A stretch of DNA of 64,000 nt from Gottschalkia acidurici 9a (GCF_000299355.1 NC_018664.1:2927993-2991992); one strand, 5' to 3'. Shown: positions 20,098-28,951, counted from the first letter of the stretch. A program made the numbers and translations. Notes: generated from the sequence alone by a model not told the origin.

Positions 20098-21393
20098 TTA
20101 TAACACTCTGTAATCAACCTTTTTATCGTTTCCAGACCTCATATTTTTTATCTTCACTTCATTTTTTATCATCTCTTCTTCTCCAATTAATATCACATTT
20201 TCTATACCTAGCTTATTAGCATAATTCATTTTTTTCTTCAGTGAATTATCCTCAAAATATACTGATACACCATAACCTTTTTCCTGTAGATATCTCATAA
20301 CCTTTATACAATAGCCGATTGTGTCTCCAATTGGAATTATTAAATAATTTAATTTATTTTTTATTTTATAATTCTCTATAAAACCTATTTCTTTTAATAC
20401 AAAAAATAATCTTGTTATTCCTATTGAGATACCAACACCTGGTAATAAGTTCTCTGTATAGTTTTCTGCCAAATTATCATATCTTCCACCTGAACAAATT
20501 GAACCATAATTTTCATTTCCTACTAGTACTGTTTCAAAAACAGTTCCAGTATAGTAATCTAGTCCTCTAATAATTTTTAGATTTATTCTAAATTGTCCGT
20601 CATCTACACCTAAGTCTTCTAGCATTGATTTAACCTGACTTAGTTCATTTATTCCTTCAATAAAATATTCATTTTTAATATCAAGTTTCAATAATTCATC
20701 TAATATTTTTTGATTAGTTCCTTGAATATTAAATATTCTATTTAAATATTTACTTTTTTCATGACCTATAATACTTATAAGCTCCTCTTCAAAACATTTT
20801 GAGCCAATTTTATCATACTTATCGACTAAGATCATTACATCTCTGGTGTTTTCTATCTCTAATTCACTTAGTATTCCTTTTAATATTTTTCTATTACTAA
20901 CTTGAAACTCATAGTTTTCTATTCCTATCTCTCTAAATGCTTTGTCTGCTAAACTTATAACCCAAGCATCATTATATATACTTAACTTATCTTTACCAAT
21001 AACATCAACATCACATTGATAAAACTCTCTATATCTACCCTTCTGATTTCTCTCACCCCTATACACTTTTCCTAATTGATACCTTTTAAAAGGAAAGATT
21101 AAATCATTATAGTATTGTGCTACATATCTGGCAAAGGGTACTGTTAAGTCGAATCTTAATGCTAAGTTATTTTTACCCTTTTGAAAGCTATATACTTGCT
21201 TTTCTGTTTCTCCACCACTCTTAGCAAGTAGAACCTCTGCTTTCTCTATTATTGGTGTATCCATAGACATACAGCCATTTTTTTCATAAACATCTGTAAT
21301 TTTATTTACTATATCATTAAATATTTCTTGCTCTTTTGGTAATAGTTCCATAAATCCTGCTAATATACTTGGTTTTATAATATTCTTACTCAT
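20098..21393 (-). CDS. hisS: Histidine--tRNA ligase
   Basis: Class II synthetase charging tRNA-His, 431 residues. Motif 2 is YRGERNQKGRYREFYQCDVD, the histidine-binding signature is RGLDYYTGTVFE, motif 3 is SGGRYDNLAE followed by GVGISIGITRL, and the C-terminal anticodon-binding domain is present (NYLIIPIGDT to KKVDYRVL). An in-frame ATG at 21459 lies inside a terminator; the true start is ATG 21393 with GGAG 8 bases upstream. It is preceded by a histidine-rich leader peptide and terminator, so expression should rise when charged tRNA-His falls. It may be an extra copy; another hisS outside this window is likely but unseen. Confidence 0.93.
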   Translation of the reverse strand: MSKNIIKPSILAGFMELLPKEQEIFNDIVNKITDVYEKNGCMSMDTPIIEKAEVLLAKSGGETEKQVYSFQKGKNNLALRFDLTVPFARYVAQYYNDLIFPFKRYQLGKVYRGERNQKGRYREFYQCDVDVIGKDKLSIYNDAWVISLADKAFREIGIENYEFQVSNRKILKGILSELEIENTRDVMILVDKYDKIGSKCFEEELISIIGHEKSKYLNRIFNIQGTNQKILDELLKLDIKNEYFIEGINELSQVKSMLEDLGVDDGQFRINLKIIRGLDYYTGTVFETVLVGNENYGSICSGGRYDNLAENYTENLLPGVGISIGITRLFFVLKEIGFIENYKIKNKLNYLIIPIGDTIGYCIKVMRYLQEKGYGVSVYFEDNSLKKKMNYANKLGIENVILIGEEEMIKNEVKIKNMRSGNDKKVDYRVL

Positions 21394-21428
21394 CTCATTC
21401 ACTCCATATCTAATTTTATTTCTGCACA

Positions 21429-21463
21429 ACAAAAAACCATGTAGGCAAATATCCCACATGGTT
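21429..21463 (-). terminator. Attenuator terminator of hisS
   Basis: On the minus strand AACCATGTGGG pairs with CCTACATGGTT around a short loop and is followed by TTTTTT, about 35 bases before the hisS start. It can stop transcription before the gene and is the output stage of the leader described at 21553-21603. Confidence 0.85.
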
Positions 21464-21478
21464 CAATAAATTATGATT

Positions 21479-21533
21479 GCACTTAATTTATCATCACCTA
21501 GAGATACAAGCCTACTCAAATAGACTTGTATCT
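21479..21533 (-). promoter_or_regulatory. hisS leader RNA stems that pair with the His codons
   Basis: Three pairings are visible. CTCTAGGTGATGAT (21503-21490) complements the His codons and stop of the leader peptide (21563-21551) with one bulge. TAAGTGC (21485-21479) complements GCACTTA inside the leader reading frame. AGATACAAG/CTTGTATCT (21502-21533) forms its own hairpin. A ribosome stalled on the His codons would break the first pairing. Which freed strand blocks the terminator is not resolved by eye; GTAGGC near 21513 can pair with GCCTAC of the terminator arm. Confidence 0.7.
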
Positions 21534-21552
21534 GCCTCAACAGACCAAGTCT

Positions 21553-21603
21553 CTAGTGATGATGATGTATTGAATTAATATCTTTTATAATAAGTGCTTT
21601 CAT
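21553..21603 (-). CDS. Histidine leader peptide of hisS (16 aa, four terminal His)
   Basis: AGGAGG, 6 bases, ATG, then MKALIIKDINSIHHHH and TAG. Four consecutive His codons directly before the stop make this a sensor of charged tRNA-His, as in the enterobacterial his leader. It is too short for ordinary gene calling. A promoter lies just upstream and a terminator just downstream. Each element is seen directly; the attenuation mechanism is inferred. Confidence 0.88.
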   Translation of the reverse strand: MKALIIKDINSIHHHH

Positions 21604-21632
21604 AATATTCCTCCTAAATTTATTTTAGTAAC

Positions 21633-21661
21633 ATTGTATATAATATTATCGAAAATATCAA
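21633..21661 (-). promoter_or_regulatory. Promoter of the hisS leader
   Basis: On the minus strand TTGATA, 17 bases, TACAAT: a good sigma-A promoter placing the transcript start about 25 bases before the leader ATG. Confidence 0.7.
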
Positions 21662-21733
21662 TCATATTATTTTTTGTATTATTTATTCATATATCAAAAT
21701 AATTTATATCAACATCTCAAGTAAAGTTCTCCT

Positions 21734-21757
21734 TTATTTATGATACAATTCACCGTA
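21734..21757 (-). repeat. rlmH-type att repeat F
   Basis: Plus strand TTATTTATGATAC-AATTCACCGTA; the minus strand ends in TATCATAAATAA. Left flank CTCC-TTTATTTATG resembles repeat C. It separates the hisS segment from the HelD/CLC segment. Confidence 0.75.
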
Positions 21758-21897
21758 CTATCAATAAATGATAAATGCCTTAATTTTAATCTAACCAGCT
21801 TCAAAGTCTTGTAATCTAGAAGCTTTCCCGATAAGTGACAGACTAGCACCTAGCGCACACTTTGGCTTCTGTTTTGCAAATAACTGATTGTACTTTA

Positions 21898-23952
21898 TTA
21901 TAAAAAATGTGTCAATTTTCCGTAATACGTCAGATCTAATCGATGCATAGCTCGAGTACAAGCAACGTACAGCATGCTTCTATCCAAATCCGTATGATAA
22001 GTTGCAGAACAAACGGAAGGTACTATTACTTGGTCAAATTCTAACCCCTTGGCCATATGAGCTGTTGTAATAATTATTCCATCCTTAAGCTCAGTGCTAC
22101 CAAAGTCCAGTAAGAAAACATCGTTGTATTTATCTTTGACTTGTTGGTAAATATCGTCTGCCTGCTCTTGTGTTTTGCATACAATTCCTAGGGAACTGTA
22201 GCTTGATTTTAAATAGTCATTAATTAAATGTCTGATCTCTTCCCATTGACCCTCTAAATTTGCACAGTTCCTTATTATAGGCTCTTTACCATGTCTCTCA
22301 ATTGGAATCAATTTGCTGTTGCTTTTTATTTTCTGTGCAAAATTTGTGATTTCAATCGTAGAGCGGTAGCTTTTGCATAATTCCATACAGTCGGAATCCA
22401 CAAAAACACTTTTTAAAATCTCAAGCGAGGATGCACTATGAGGATTAACCGATTGAAAGCTGTCGCCTAAAATCGTCATTTTGCAGTCAAATAGCTTCTT
22501 TATAACTGCATATTGTATAGGAGTATAGTCTTGCATTTCATCCACTAACAAGTGCTTTACATGTTTAAATTCTGTTTCCGATCCTTCGAAAAACATTTTT
22601 GTATATATATAAGGAAATACATCAGCATACTCAAGTTTATCTTTCTGTATCAACTGGAATAGTTTCGGATTTTCAATATGATCATAGAAATTCTTGTATA
22701 ACGAAAGTGCATCCTTGAATTTGTACATTTTAAGGATAGCGGTCTTAATCTTTTTTGTAATTGGATATCTTATTCTTTTACCATCATTTGTTTTTATGTT
22801 TTCTATAATATCTTTTGATATTTTCTCCAGTCGTTTTTTTACAGGCATCCTTTTTAGAGTTATAAAGCTTATCATCAAATACTCTTTTGATACGTTGATA
22901 CTTTCAATGCAAATATCCGCGGGAGAAAAGTATTCAGTGTTTGCCTTCTCTAGATACGAATCAAGATCTCTTACAAAATCTAAAGTAGCTTTGTATCTGA
23001 TGCGTTCAATGGCTCTATTATCCCCTGAGCTCATCAAATCCGTAACTTGCTGGCTGAAGGATTGAAAACCCAGCCTTCCTGCCAGTTCGTCTGTTGCAAC
23101 TTCCTCCATTGCCATTTCCATGATTTCTTCTTCACCCAACTCTGGTAAGACGTTTGAAATATAATCAGAGAAGACTTGATTTGGCGAAATGATCAAGATA
23201 TCTTTCGAAGTCAGCTTCTCTTTGAAGCGATATAGCAAAAATGCAACCCTGTGCAACGCGATGGACGTTTTTCCAGAGCCAGCCACCCCCTGAATAATTA
23301 ATATCTCCGATCTATCATTTCGGATAATGCTGTTTTGTTCTCTTTGTATTGTAGCTACAATGTTTTTCATCTTCTCATCAGAAGTACGACTAAGCTCCTT
23401 TTGCAAAACATCGTCTCCTATATTCAACGCACTCTCCAGCATATACTCCATATGACTATTTTTAATCTTGTATTGTCTTTTCAAGCAAATATCACCACAA
23501 ATCCTTCCCATGGGTGCATTGTAATATGCTTTGCCTATTTCAAAATCATAAAACATGCTGGAAACTGGTGCACGCCAGTCATAGATCAGCATCTCGTTCC
23601 CACTTTCTTCTTCGAAGGAATGCATTCCAATGTAAAAAGATGATTCTTGTATTTCACCATTCTCATGGAAATCGATTCTCCCGAAATATGGAGATTCTAT
23701 CAGCTTAGCTATTTTTTGTTTTTTGACAATAGCTCTTTCTCCAAAATCAATGGTTTCATGTACAGAAATACGGTTTGCCGCTTTTTCAGCTTGATCCATC
23801 TGCGCAAGGTTTTCCCAGATATATTTCTTCGTTTCTTGAATCTCATCGGCATAACTGGATATCTTTTGGTCAATAGTCTGGTATGTTGCTTTCAATTTTT
23901 TCAATATCTCATGTAGATACTGTCTTTCGTCTTTCTCTGTCCTATTAAACAT
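21898..23952 (-). CDS. HelD-like UvrD-family helicase
   Basis: Cytoplasmic ATPase of 684 residues. Features: a coiled N-terminal arm (about 1-100), a region ending LIYDWRAPVSSMFYDFE that is diagnostic of HelD, Walker A GVAGSGKTS near residue 228, and helicase motifs VDEMQDYTPIQY, GDSFQSVNP, KSYRS and TTAHMAKGLEFD, VACTRAMHRL. HelD binds RNA polymerase, clears stalled complexes, and in some actinobacteria protects against rifampicin. Codon use here is visibly less AT-rich than neighbours, suggesting transfer. The start has GGGGGGAG upstream. A broken tetR lies just upstream, perhaps its former regulator. Confidence 0.85.
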   Translation of the reverse strand: MFNRTEKDERQYLHEILKKLKATYQTIDQKISSYADEIQETKKYIWENLAQMDQAEKAANRISVHETIDFGERAIVKKQKIAKLIESPYFGRIDFHENGEIQESSFYIGMHSFEEESGNEMLIYDWRAPVSSMFYDFEIGKAYYNAPMGRICGDICLKRQYKIKNSHMEYMLESALNIGDDVLQKELSRTSDEKMKNIVATIQREQNSIIRNDRSEILIIQGVAGSGKTSIALHRVAFLLYRFKEKLTSKDILIISPNQVFSDYISNVLPELGEEEIMEMAMEEVATDELAGRLGFQSFSQQVTDLMSSGDNRAIERIRYKATLDFVRDLDSYLEKANTEYFSPADICIESINVSKEYLMISFITLKRMPVKKRLEKISKDIIENIKTNDGKRIRYPITKKIKTAILKMYKFKDALSLYKNFYDHIENPKLFQLIQKDKLEYADVFPYIYTKMFFEGSETEFKHVKHLLVDEMQDYTPIQYAVIKKLFDCKMTILGDSFQSVNPHSASSLEILKSVFVDSDCMELCKSYRSTIEITNFAQKIKSNSKLIPIERHGKEPIIRNCANLEGQWEEIRHLINDYLKSSYSSLGIVCKTQEQADDIYQQVKDKYNDVFLLDFGSTELKDGIIITTAHMAKGLEFDQVIVPSVCSATYHTDLDRSMLYVACTRAMHRLDLTYYGKLTHFL

Positions 23953-23998
23953 AGACTTACTCCCCCCCTTATTAAATCAAAGGTAATTATAATGCTTT

Positions 23999-24400
23999 CT
24001 AAAGAAAAGTACTAGACTTTTTCTTCGCTTTATTATATTCTATTGCTATAGTATGCCCATACATATTATGGTAATATTTTCCTGAAATATCGGGACTTTC
24101 ATTGATATGTTTACCTAAAAATTCAAATAAATCCTCAATTATAATCTCATATTCATTATTGTGATTAGTAATGATATCAATATTACTCTTATAATCATAT
24201 CTACAAGTTTCTCTATTAATTAATTCTATAATTACATCATTTATATCACTAAAATACCTATATATTCTACCTTTACTTAAACCTGCTTGCTTTATAATGT
24301 CTAGCATAGTTATTTCATATAATGGTTTTGTTGAAATATTATAAACATCGCCCCTATAATTTTAGTTCTCTTTTTGTATGTAATCTTAAGTCACCTTTAT
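23999..24400 (-). pseudogene. TetR-family regulator, frameshifted and truncated
   Basis: The frame from 24307 gives MLDIIKQAGLSKGRIYRYFSD, the helix-turn-helix of TetR, but starts in mid-domain. The missing N-terminal part is in another frame upstream (KRTKIIGAMFIIFQQNHYMK, then stop), so a small indel near 24310 split the gene. The ligand-binding domain also ends after about 80 residues, where about 130 are expected. It is a non-functional remnant between HelD and the fluoride cassette. Confidence 0.7.
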
Positions 24401-24540
24401 TATATAATATCCACCTTTTAATTAGACTAGTTTCATTTTTATTAATTACGTTTTAAAATGTATTTTTTATGTAACTATTGCTTTTGTATTATAAATCTTA
24501 TAGACAAGTGCTAGAATACGTGTTAATATTATTGAAGAAA

Positions 24541-24592
24541 ACTCACGGCGATGGAGTTCGCCATTAAATGCGTAAAGCTGATGACTCCTACA
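24541..24592 (+). ncRNA. Fluoride riboswitch (crcB motif)
   Basis: Aptamer with the conserved blocks GGCGATGGAGTTCGCC, then AAATGCG, then GCTGATGACTCCTAC, matching the crcB motif consensus. The last block overlaps the 5' arm of the following terminator, as expected for a fluoride ON switch. The gene downstream is a CLC-F type transporter, a classic partner. Confidence 0.92.
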
Positions 24593-24635
24593 AAGTAACA
24601 ATTATTATAATTGTTACTTTGTAGGAGTATTTTTT
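24584..24635 (+). terminator. Riboswitch expression-platform terminator
   Basis: ACTCCTACAAAGTAACAA pairs with its inverse ending GTAGGAGT, then TATTTTT. Its left arm is shared with the aptamer, so fluoride binding should prevent it forming. Confidence 0.88.
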
Positions 24636-24703
24636 GTTGTCCATTTTACAAAATATGCTTCTACTAAATAAATATCTTAGGATAAATGAAAGGGGATTAG
24701 GAG

Positions 24704-26779
24704 ATGGAAAAGAACAAAAAAGAAATAGCAAATAAAGTAATGTCATTGAATAAGAAAAGCAATAGTGCAATTTTAAGCCTATCATTTATTAAATGGATTG
24801 CTATAGGTACAATAGTGGGTGTTGTTACTGGTTCTGCTGCTGCTCTATTTTTAAAAAGTCTGGAGTTAGCCACAGACCTACGTATGAAATATACCTGGTT
24901 ACTATTCCTTCTTCCACTTGGAGGTGCACTTGTTAGTTTTTTATATTCAAAGTATGGTAAAAATTCTTCAAAGGGTAACAATTTAATTATTGAAAAGATA
25001 AATGAGAGTAGTGGTAGAATACCACTCCGTATGGCTCCTTTAGTTTTCTTTGGTACTGTTGTCACTCATTTATTTGGAGGGTCTGCTGGAAGAGAAGGTA
25101 CAGGTGTGCAAATAGGTGCTAGTATAGCTGAAGGTATAGGTAATTTAATAAAGTTAGATAAAGTAGATAATAGAATTATACTTATGGCTGGAATAAGCAG
25201 TGGTTTTGCTTCTGTATTTGGAACACCACTTGCGGGTACAATTTTCGGACTTGAAGTTGCTGCGCTTGGGCTTATGAGTTATGAGGCTTTAATTCCGGCT
25301 CTTACTGCAAGTATCGTCGGAGATTTTATGGTATCTTTCTTGGGTGTACATCATACACACTATGAGGTTGTAGGGGTTCCAGACTTAACATTACCCACAA
25401 TAATTAAAATAATTTTTGCAGCAATTTTATTCGGGCTAACCAGTAAGCTGTTTAGCGAACTAACACATAAGATAAAAGAATTATTTACAGAGGGATTTGA
25501 AAACCCGGTAATAAAGAGTATGGTTGGTGGAATACTTGTTATAATTTTAGTATATATAGTTGGGACAAGGGATTTTCTTGGATTAAGTATCCCACTTATT
25601 TCTGAATCATTTAGTGGACATGTTCATCCACTTACATTCTTGGGAAAAATAATATTTACATCTTTAACTTTAGGAACTGGCTTTCAAGGAGGAGAGGTTA
25701 CTCCACTATTTGTAATCGGTTCTACATTAGGAAATGCTTTATCAAATCTACTCAATATGTCACCTTCATTTTTAGCAGCACTAGGACTAATAGGGGTGTT
25801 TGCTGGAGCAACCAATGCACCTATTGCTTCCTTTATACTAAGTCTAGAGATGTTCGGTTCCCAAGGACTTGTATTTGTATTTATGACTTGTGCTATTAGC
25901 TATATGTTTTCTGGACATACTGGCATATATGTCTCACAGAGAATTGGAAGAAGTAAAAGCAAACTAATCGAAGTACCGCATAATGCAACGCTTTCATATT
26001 TAAGAGCAAATAATAAAAGTAAGACAAAAAAGTTAAATCAGGTATTAGTCGGACAATTTAAGTTTGGTCGCTCAAGTATTGAAATCCCAACTACTGAAGG
26101 ACTAAACCTCATAAAAATTCGAGTTAGTAGAACAGGTATTAGACTTATACACCATGCCTATAATCCTGATGATTCCACTTGGTCAGCAAAACCTATTAAT
26201 GAACAGCCTGAATATATTAATTTAAATAGCGGAAGTGAAGAAATACATGCAATTACAGTATCTCAGTCCTATGGCAAAAAGGATAAAATATTATTAGTAA
26301 ATACTAATCTGTGGAAGAGTGTTGAAGTTGACTATATCATCGAACAACTCCGAAATATGGAACTAGATTCTGCTAACAATAATTTTGAAAATATAAAAGA
26401 TAAGGAATCTTCTTCTCATAATATACAAGTTATTAGTATGCTTGTCGGACAATTAAAGAGAGGAAATTTCAGCATTGAGTTACCAGCAGAAAAAGGAGAA
26501 AATAGATATATAATAACTGTTAAAGGTGGGGCTATTAGATTAAACCATAGTTCCTACAATCCAGATGGACATACCTGGTCGACTCCTCCTGGAAATGGTG
26601 AAAGGCAACATATCGATTTAAAGGAAGGCAGACACACATTAGATATTTTTGTTAGTGAACACTATGGCAATATAAATAAAATTGAATTAGTTAATGGAAG
26701 CTTTTTTAACAGCGTGGAGATTATCTGTTCAATTGAGAAGATAAATATTACAGAAAGTATATTAGAAGATATGAATTAG
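24704..26779 (+). CDS. CLC-F type fluoride/proton antiporter with two C-terminal repeat domains
   Basis: Membrane transporter that expels fluoride. Residues 1-430 are a CLC core: GREGTGVQIGASIAEG (helix F region), GISSGFASVFGTPLAG and GTGFQGGEVTPLFVIG. The fluoride riboswitch upstream supports the CLC-F class. After residue 447 come two homologous blocks of about 100 residues (about 448-545 and 580-685), each opening VGQxKxGxxSIExP and containing IRLxHxxYNPDxxTWS. I do not recognise this domain; it replaces the usual CBS pair. Total length 691 against about 400-450 for CLC-F. GGGGATTAGGAG precedes the ATG. Confidence 0.9.
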   Translation: MEKNKKEIANKVMSLNKKSNSAILSLSFIKWIAIGTIVGVVTGSAAALFLKSLELATDLRMKYTWLLFLLPLGGALVSFLYSKYGKNSSKGNNLIIEKINESSGRIPLRMAPLVFFGTVVTHLFGGSAGREGTGVQIGASIAEGIGNLIKLDKVDNRIILMAGISSGFASVFGTPLAGTIFGLEVAALGLMSYEALIPALTASIVGDFMVSFLGVHHTHYEVVGVPDLTLPTIIKIIFAAILFGLTSKLFSELTHKIKELFTEGFENPVIKSMVGGILVIILVYIVGTRDFLGLSIPLISESFSGHVHPLTFLGKIIFTSLTLGTGFQGGEVTPLFVIGSTLGNALSNLLNMSPSFLAALGLIGVFAGATNAPIASFILSLEMFGSQGLVFVFMTCAISYMFSGHTGIYVSQRIGRSKSKLIEVPHNATLSYLRANNKSKTKKLNQVLVGQFKFGRSSIEIPTTEGLNLIKIRVSRTGIRLIHHAYNPDDSTWSAKPINEQPEYINLNSGSEEIHAITVSQSYGKKDKILLVNTNLWKSVEVDYIIEQLRNMELDSANNNFENIKDKESSSHNIQVISMLVGQLKRGNFSIELPAEKGENRYIITVKGGAIRLNHSSYNPDGHTWSTPPGNGERQHIDLKEGRHTLDIFVSEHYGNINKIELVNGSFFNSVEIICSIEKINITESILEDMN

Positions 26780-26796
26780 TTAGATTAGTTAATATA

Positions 26797-26833
26797 AAAC
26801 ACAGTATGAAATATTCAAGGTCATACTGTGTTT
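26797..26833 (+). terminator. Terminator after the CLC gene
   Basis: AAACACAGTATGA / TCATACTGTGTTT stem, 11-base loop, 18 bases past the stop. Confidence 0.8.
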
Positions 26834-26922
26834 CAATTTTCATAGCTTTAAATATCATAATAAGGATATAGGAATTACCTCATTAACAGTACGTTCTTAA
26901 ATAATCCTACTAAAAAGCTCAT

Positions 26923-26946
26923 TTACTTATGATACGGTTTACCGTA
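26923..26946 (-). repeat. rlmH-type att repeat E
   Basis: Plus strand TTACTTATGATAC-GGTTTACCGTA. TACGGTTTACCGTA is a perfect dyad. It is followed by TATCGATAAAGGAAGTTTTTT, the end motif shared with repeats G and D, and marks the left end of the 26.9-40.3 kb segment. Confidence 0.8.
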
Positions 26947-26977
26947 TTATCGATAAAGGAAGTTTTTTGATATATGT

Positions 26978-27275
26978 ATTTCAAATGATTCAGAATGCAT
27001 AAACGGTATAATCATAAGCTCTTTTCTTCTTTTAACATTTCAGTGAACCTAGGCTGTTTTATTGCTTCTTAAGATAATACTAAATCTATTCCACCCTAAA
27101 TAAATGTACATGCTTTTTCACGACATAAGCTTCTAGGTAATTGATCTATACAATAACTTCTGCTAAACGACCACATAATGATACACGCCAGTCTGATAGT
27201 AATCCCTGACATTATTTTTTCCATATTTCATAAAATTCATTGTATATTTAATTATCAAAATCCTCATTTCTTATT
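26978..27275 (-). pseudogene. Degraded DUF924 gene copy
   Basis: The sequence aligns along its length with codons of the intact DUF924 gene at 15068-15649 (for example the stretches ATGATACACGCCAGTC and CATAAACGG), with many substitutions, stops and indels. Both ends of the gene are missing; the 3' part is lost close to att repeat E. It is an old paralogous copy beside the UvrC-like gene. Confidence 0.8.
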
Positions 27276-27457
27276 ATAATTGCCAAACTTTTCCGATCTT
27301 ATTGAATAGCTTATATTTTTAACAATTCATGGCAGAGAGAAGCAAATGTATATTGTAAATCCAGTATGTAACTTAATTTTTCTTTCATATATGTGAATTG
27401 AGATCAGACTCTGGTCATGATAAAATCTAATTATTATATTTTTAGGGAGGCTACAGT

Positions 27458-28546
27458 GTGGATTTAAGTGCGAAAATTAAAAATCTTCCTTCTTGTTCAG
27501 GAGTGTATCTTATGAAAGATTCACTTAATGGTGTAATTTATGTAGGAAAATCAAAAAATCTTAAAAACAGAGTTTCATCATATTTTCAAAATTCAAAGTC
27601 ACACACCCCCAAAGTTATAAAATTAGTTAAAAATCTAAAGGACTTTGACTATATAACTACTGACACAGAATTTGAAGCCTTTATGCTAGAGTGTAAGTTG
27701 ATAAAAGAAATTAAACCTTTATATAACAAACTAATGAAAAGCTCAAAATCTTATTGTTATATAAAGATAAAGTTCAATGAAAAGCATCCTTATATTGACC
27801 TTTCTAGCGTATATGTTAAAGATGATGATGGTATTTACTTTGGACCATACACTAGTAAAAGTATAGTTGAAAGAGCCATTCAAGGTGTAAAAGAATACTG
27901 TAAAATACTATGTACTAATGAGTCGCAAAGAAAAGCCTATTGCTTGTACTACTCTTTAGGGTTTTGTATTGGCATGTGTTTAGATAAAGTTTCAAAAGAA
28001 AAGTATTTTGATATATTTAATAAAATAGTAAATCTATTTAATGGCACTGATGAAAGTATCATTAAGGGAATAGAGCTTAATATGAATTCTTCATCAAAGA
28101 AGTCTGCTTTTGAGAAGGCTATTAAGTATAGAGACTATCTAGCTTCAATAAATTATGTAATTGACAAAGCTAAAGTTGTGAAATATACAGAAGAGAATAA
28201 AAATATTGTTTTACTTGAGTATTTAAGTGATGATATATTTAAGTTTTTTCTAATTAAGGGAAATAAAGTTCTTTTTAGTGATAAATATATAGTTAAAGAT
28301 TTAGATATTAAAAAATTAAAGTATTTTTTAAAAAATAATATTTTATCTTATTTTAACAATATATCCATAAATGATTCAATAAAAGTTGGAAGAGAAGAAG
28401 TTGATGAGTCTCAAATAATTTATACCTATTTAGAGAATAAATCTAACGACTGTAGGTATTTTGTAGTTCTAAAGCAATGGCTTAAGAATATAAATGATGT
28501 AGATTTTGACCATGAAATTGATAAACTTCTTCTTGCTAAATCATAA
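27458..28546 (+). CDS. Short UvrC-like GIY-YIG protein
   Basis: 362 residues. The N-terminal domain (about 10-90) is the GIY-YIG nuclease of UvrC: GVYLMKD, VIYVGKSKNLKNRVSSYF and the acidic EFEAFMLECKLIKEIKPLYN. A region FEKAIKYRDYLASI near 220 is a UvrB-binding UVR motif. It lacks the RNase H-like second nuclease and the helix-hairpin-helix end of full UvrC (about 600 residues), so it can make at most one of the two UvrC incisions, like E. coli Cho. The start is GTG 27458 with AGGGAGG 7 bases upstream. It may be a repair enzyme or element-encoded nuclease. Confidence 0.8.
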   Translation: MDLSAKIKNLPSCSGVYLMKDSLNGVIYVGKSKNLKNRVSSYFQNSKSHTPKVIKLVKNLKDFDYITTDTEFEAFMLECKLIKEIKPLYNKLMKSSKSYCYIKIKFNEKHPYIDLSSVYVKDDDGIYFGPYTSKSIVERAIQGVKEYCKILCTNESQRKAYCLYYSLGFCIGMCLDKVSKEKYFDIFNKIVNLFNGTDESIIKGIELNMNSSSKKSAFEKAIKYRDYLASINYVIDKAKVVKYTEENKNIVLLEYLSDDIFKFFLIKGNKVLFSDKYIVKDLDIKKLKYFLKNNILSYFNNISINDSIKVGREEVDESQIIYTYLENKSNDCRYFVVLKQWLKNINDVDFDHEIDKLLLAKS

Positions 28547-28699
28547 TCGTCTTAAGGTGTGTTTCATTACCAAACCTTTACAACATAAAAAGTTTTATTA
28601 AGAAAAATATACACCACACAATTTTATTTTTTACCTTAATTTTATCTTTTACCTTTAAGATGAAATAGAAAAGAGAACGGTTCTCCAAAGTAAAAAATA

Positions 28700-28820
28700 A
28701 AAATAATACTAGAACAATTAGAAGACATGTCTGGGAAGAATATAAGAAAAAAATTAATTTTTAAAAACCGATAAAGGCAAAAGAATATATAAAATGAGAA
28801 AAGAAAAAGTAAGTTAACAA
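28700..28820 (+). mobile_element. IS1182-type transposase scrap
   Basis: A short, frameshifted plus-strand stretch translates to pieces VWEEYKKK, KGKRIYKMRKEKV, which match the conserved end region of IS1182-family transposases. No ends or start remain. The rest of 28547-28950 is AT-rich and empty. Confidence 0.55.
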
Positions 28821-28951
28821 TATTTACTTACAGTTATTTATTAGAATATGGAAAAGATAGCTAATATACTAGCTTCTTAAATTATTAAAAAAACAATATA
28901 TTTAGCTAGATTTCATGGATCATGTTACATAAAAGTCCAAATTTAAAAATA

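Noticed and set aside
21460..21620. T-box riboswitch for hisS
   Set aside because: No AGGGTGG-type T-box sequence or specifier-loop landmarks; the His-codon leader and terminator explain the region.
23335..23916. Plus-strand frames inside helD
   Set aside because: They are antisense shadows of a well-supported helicase gene.
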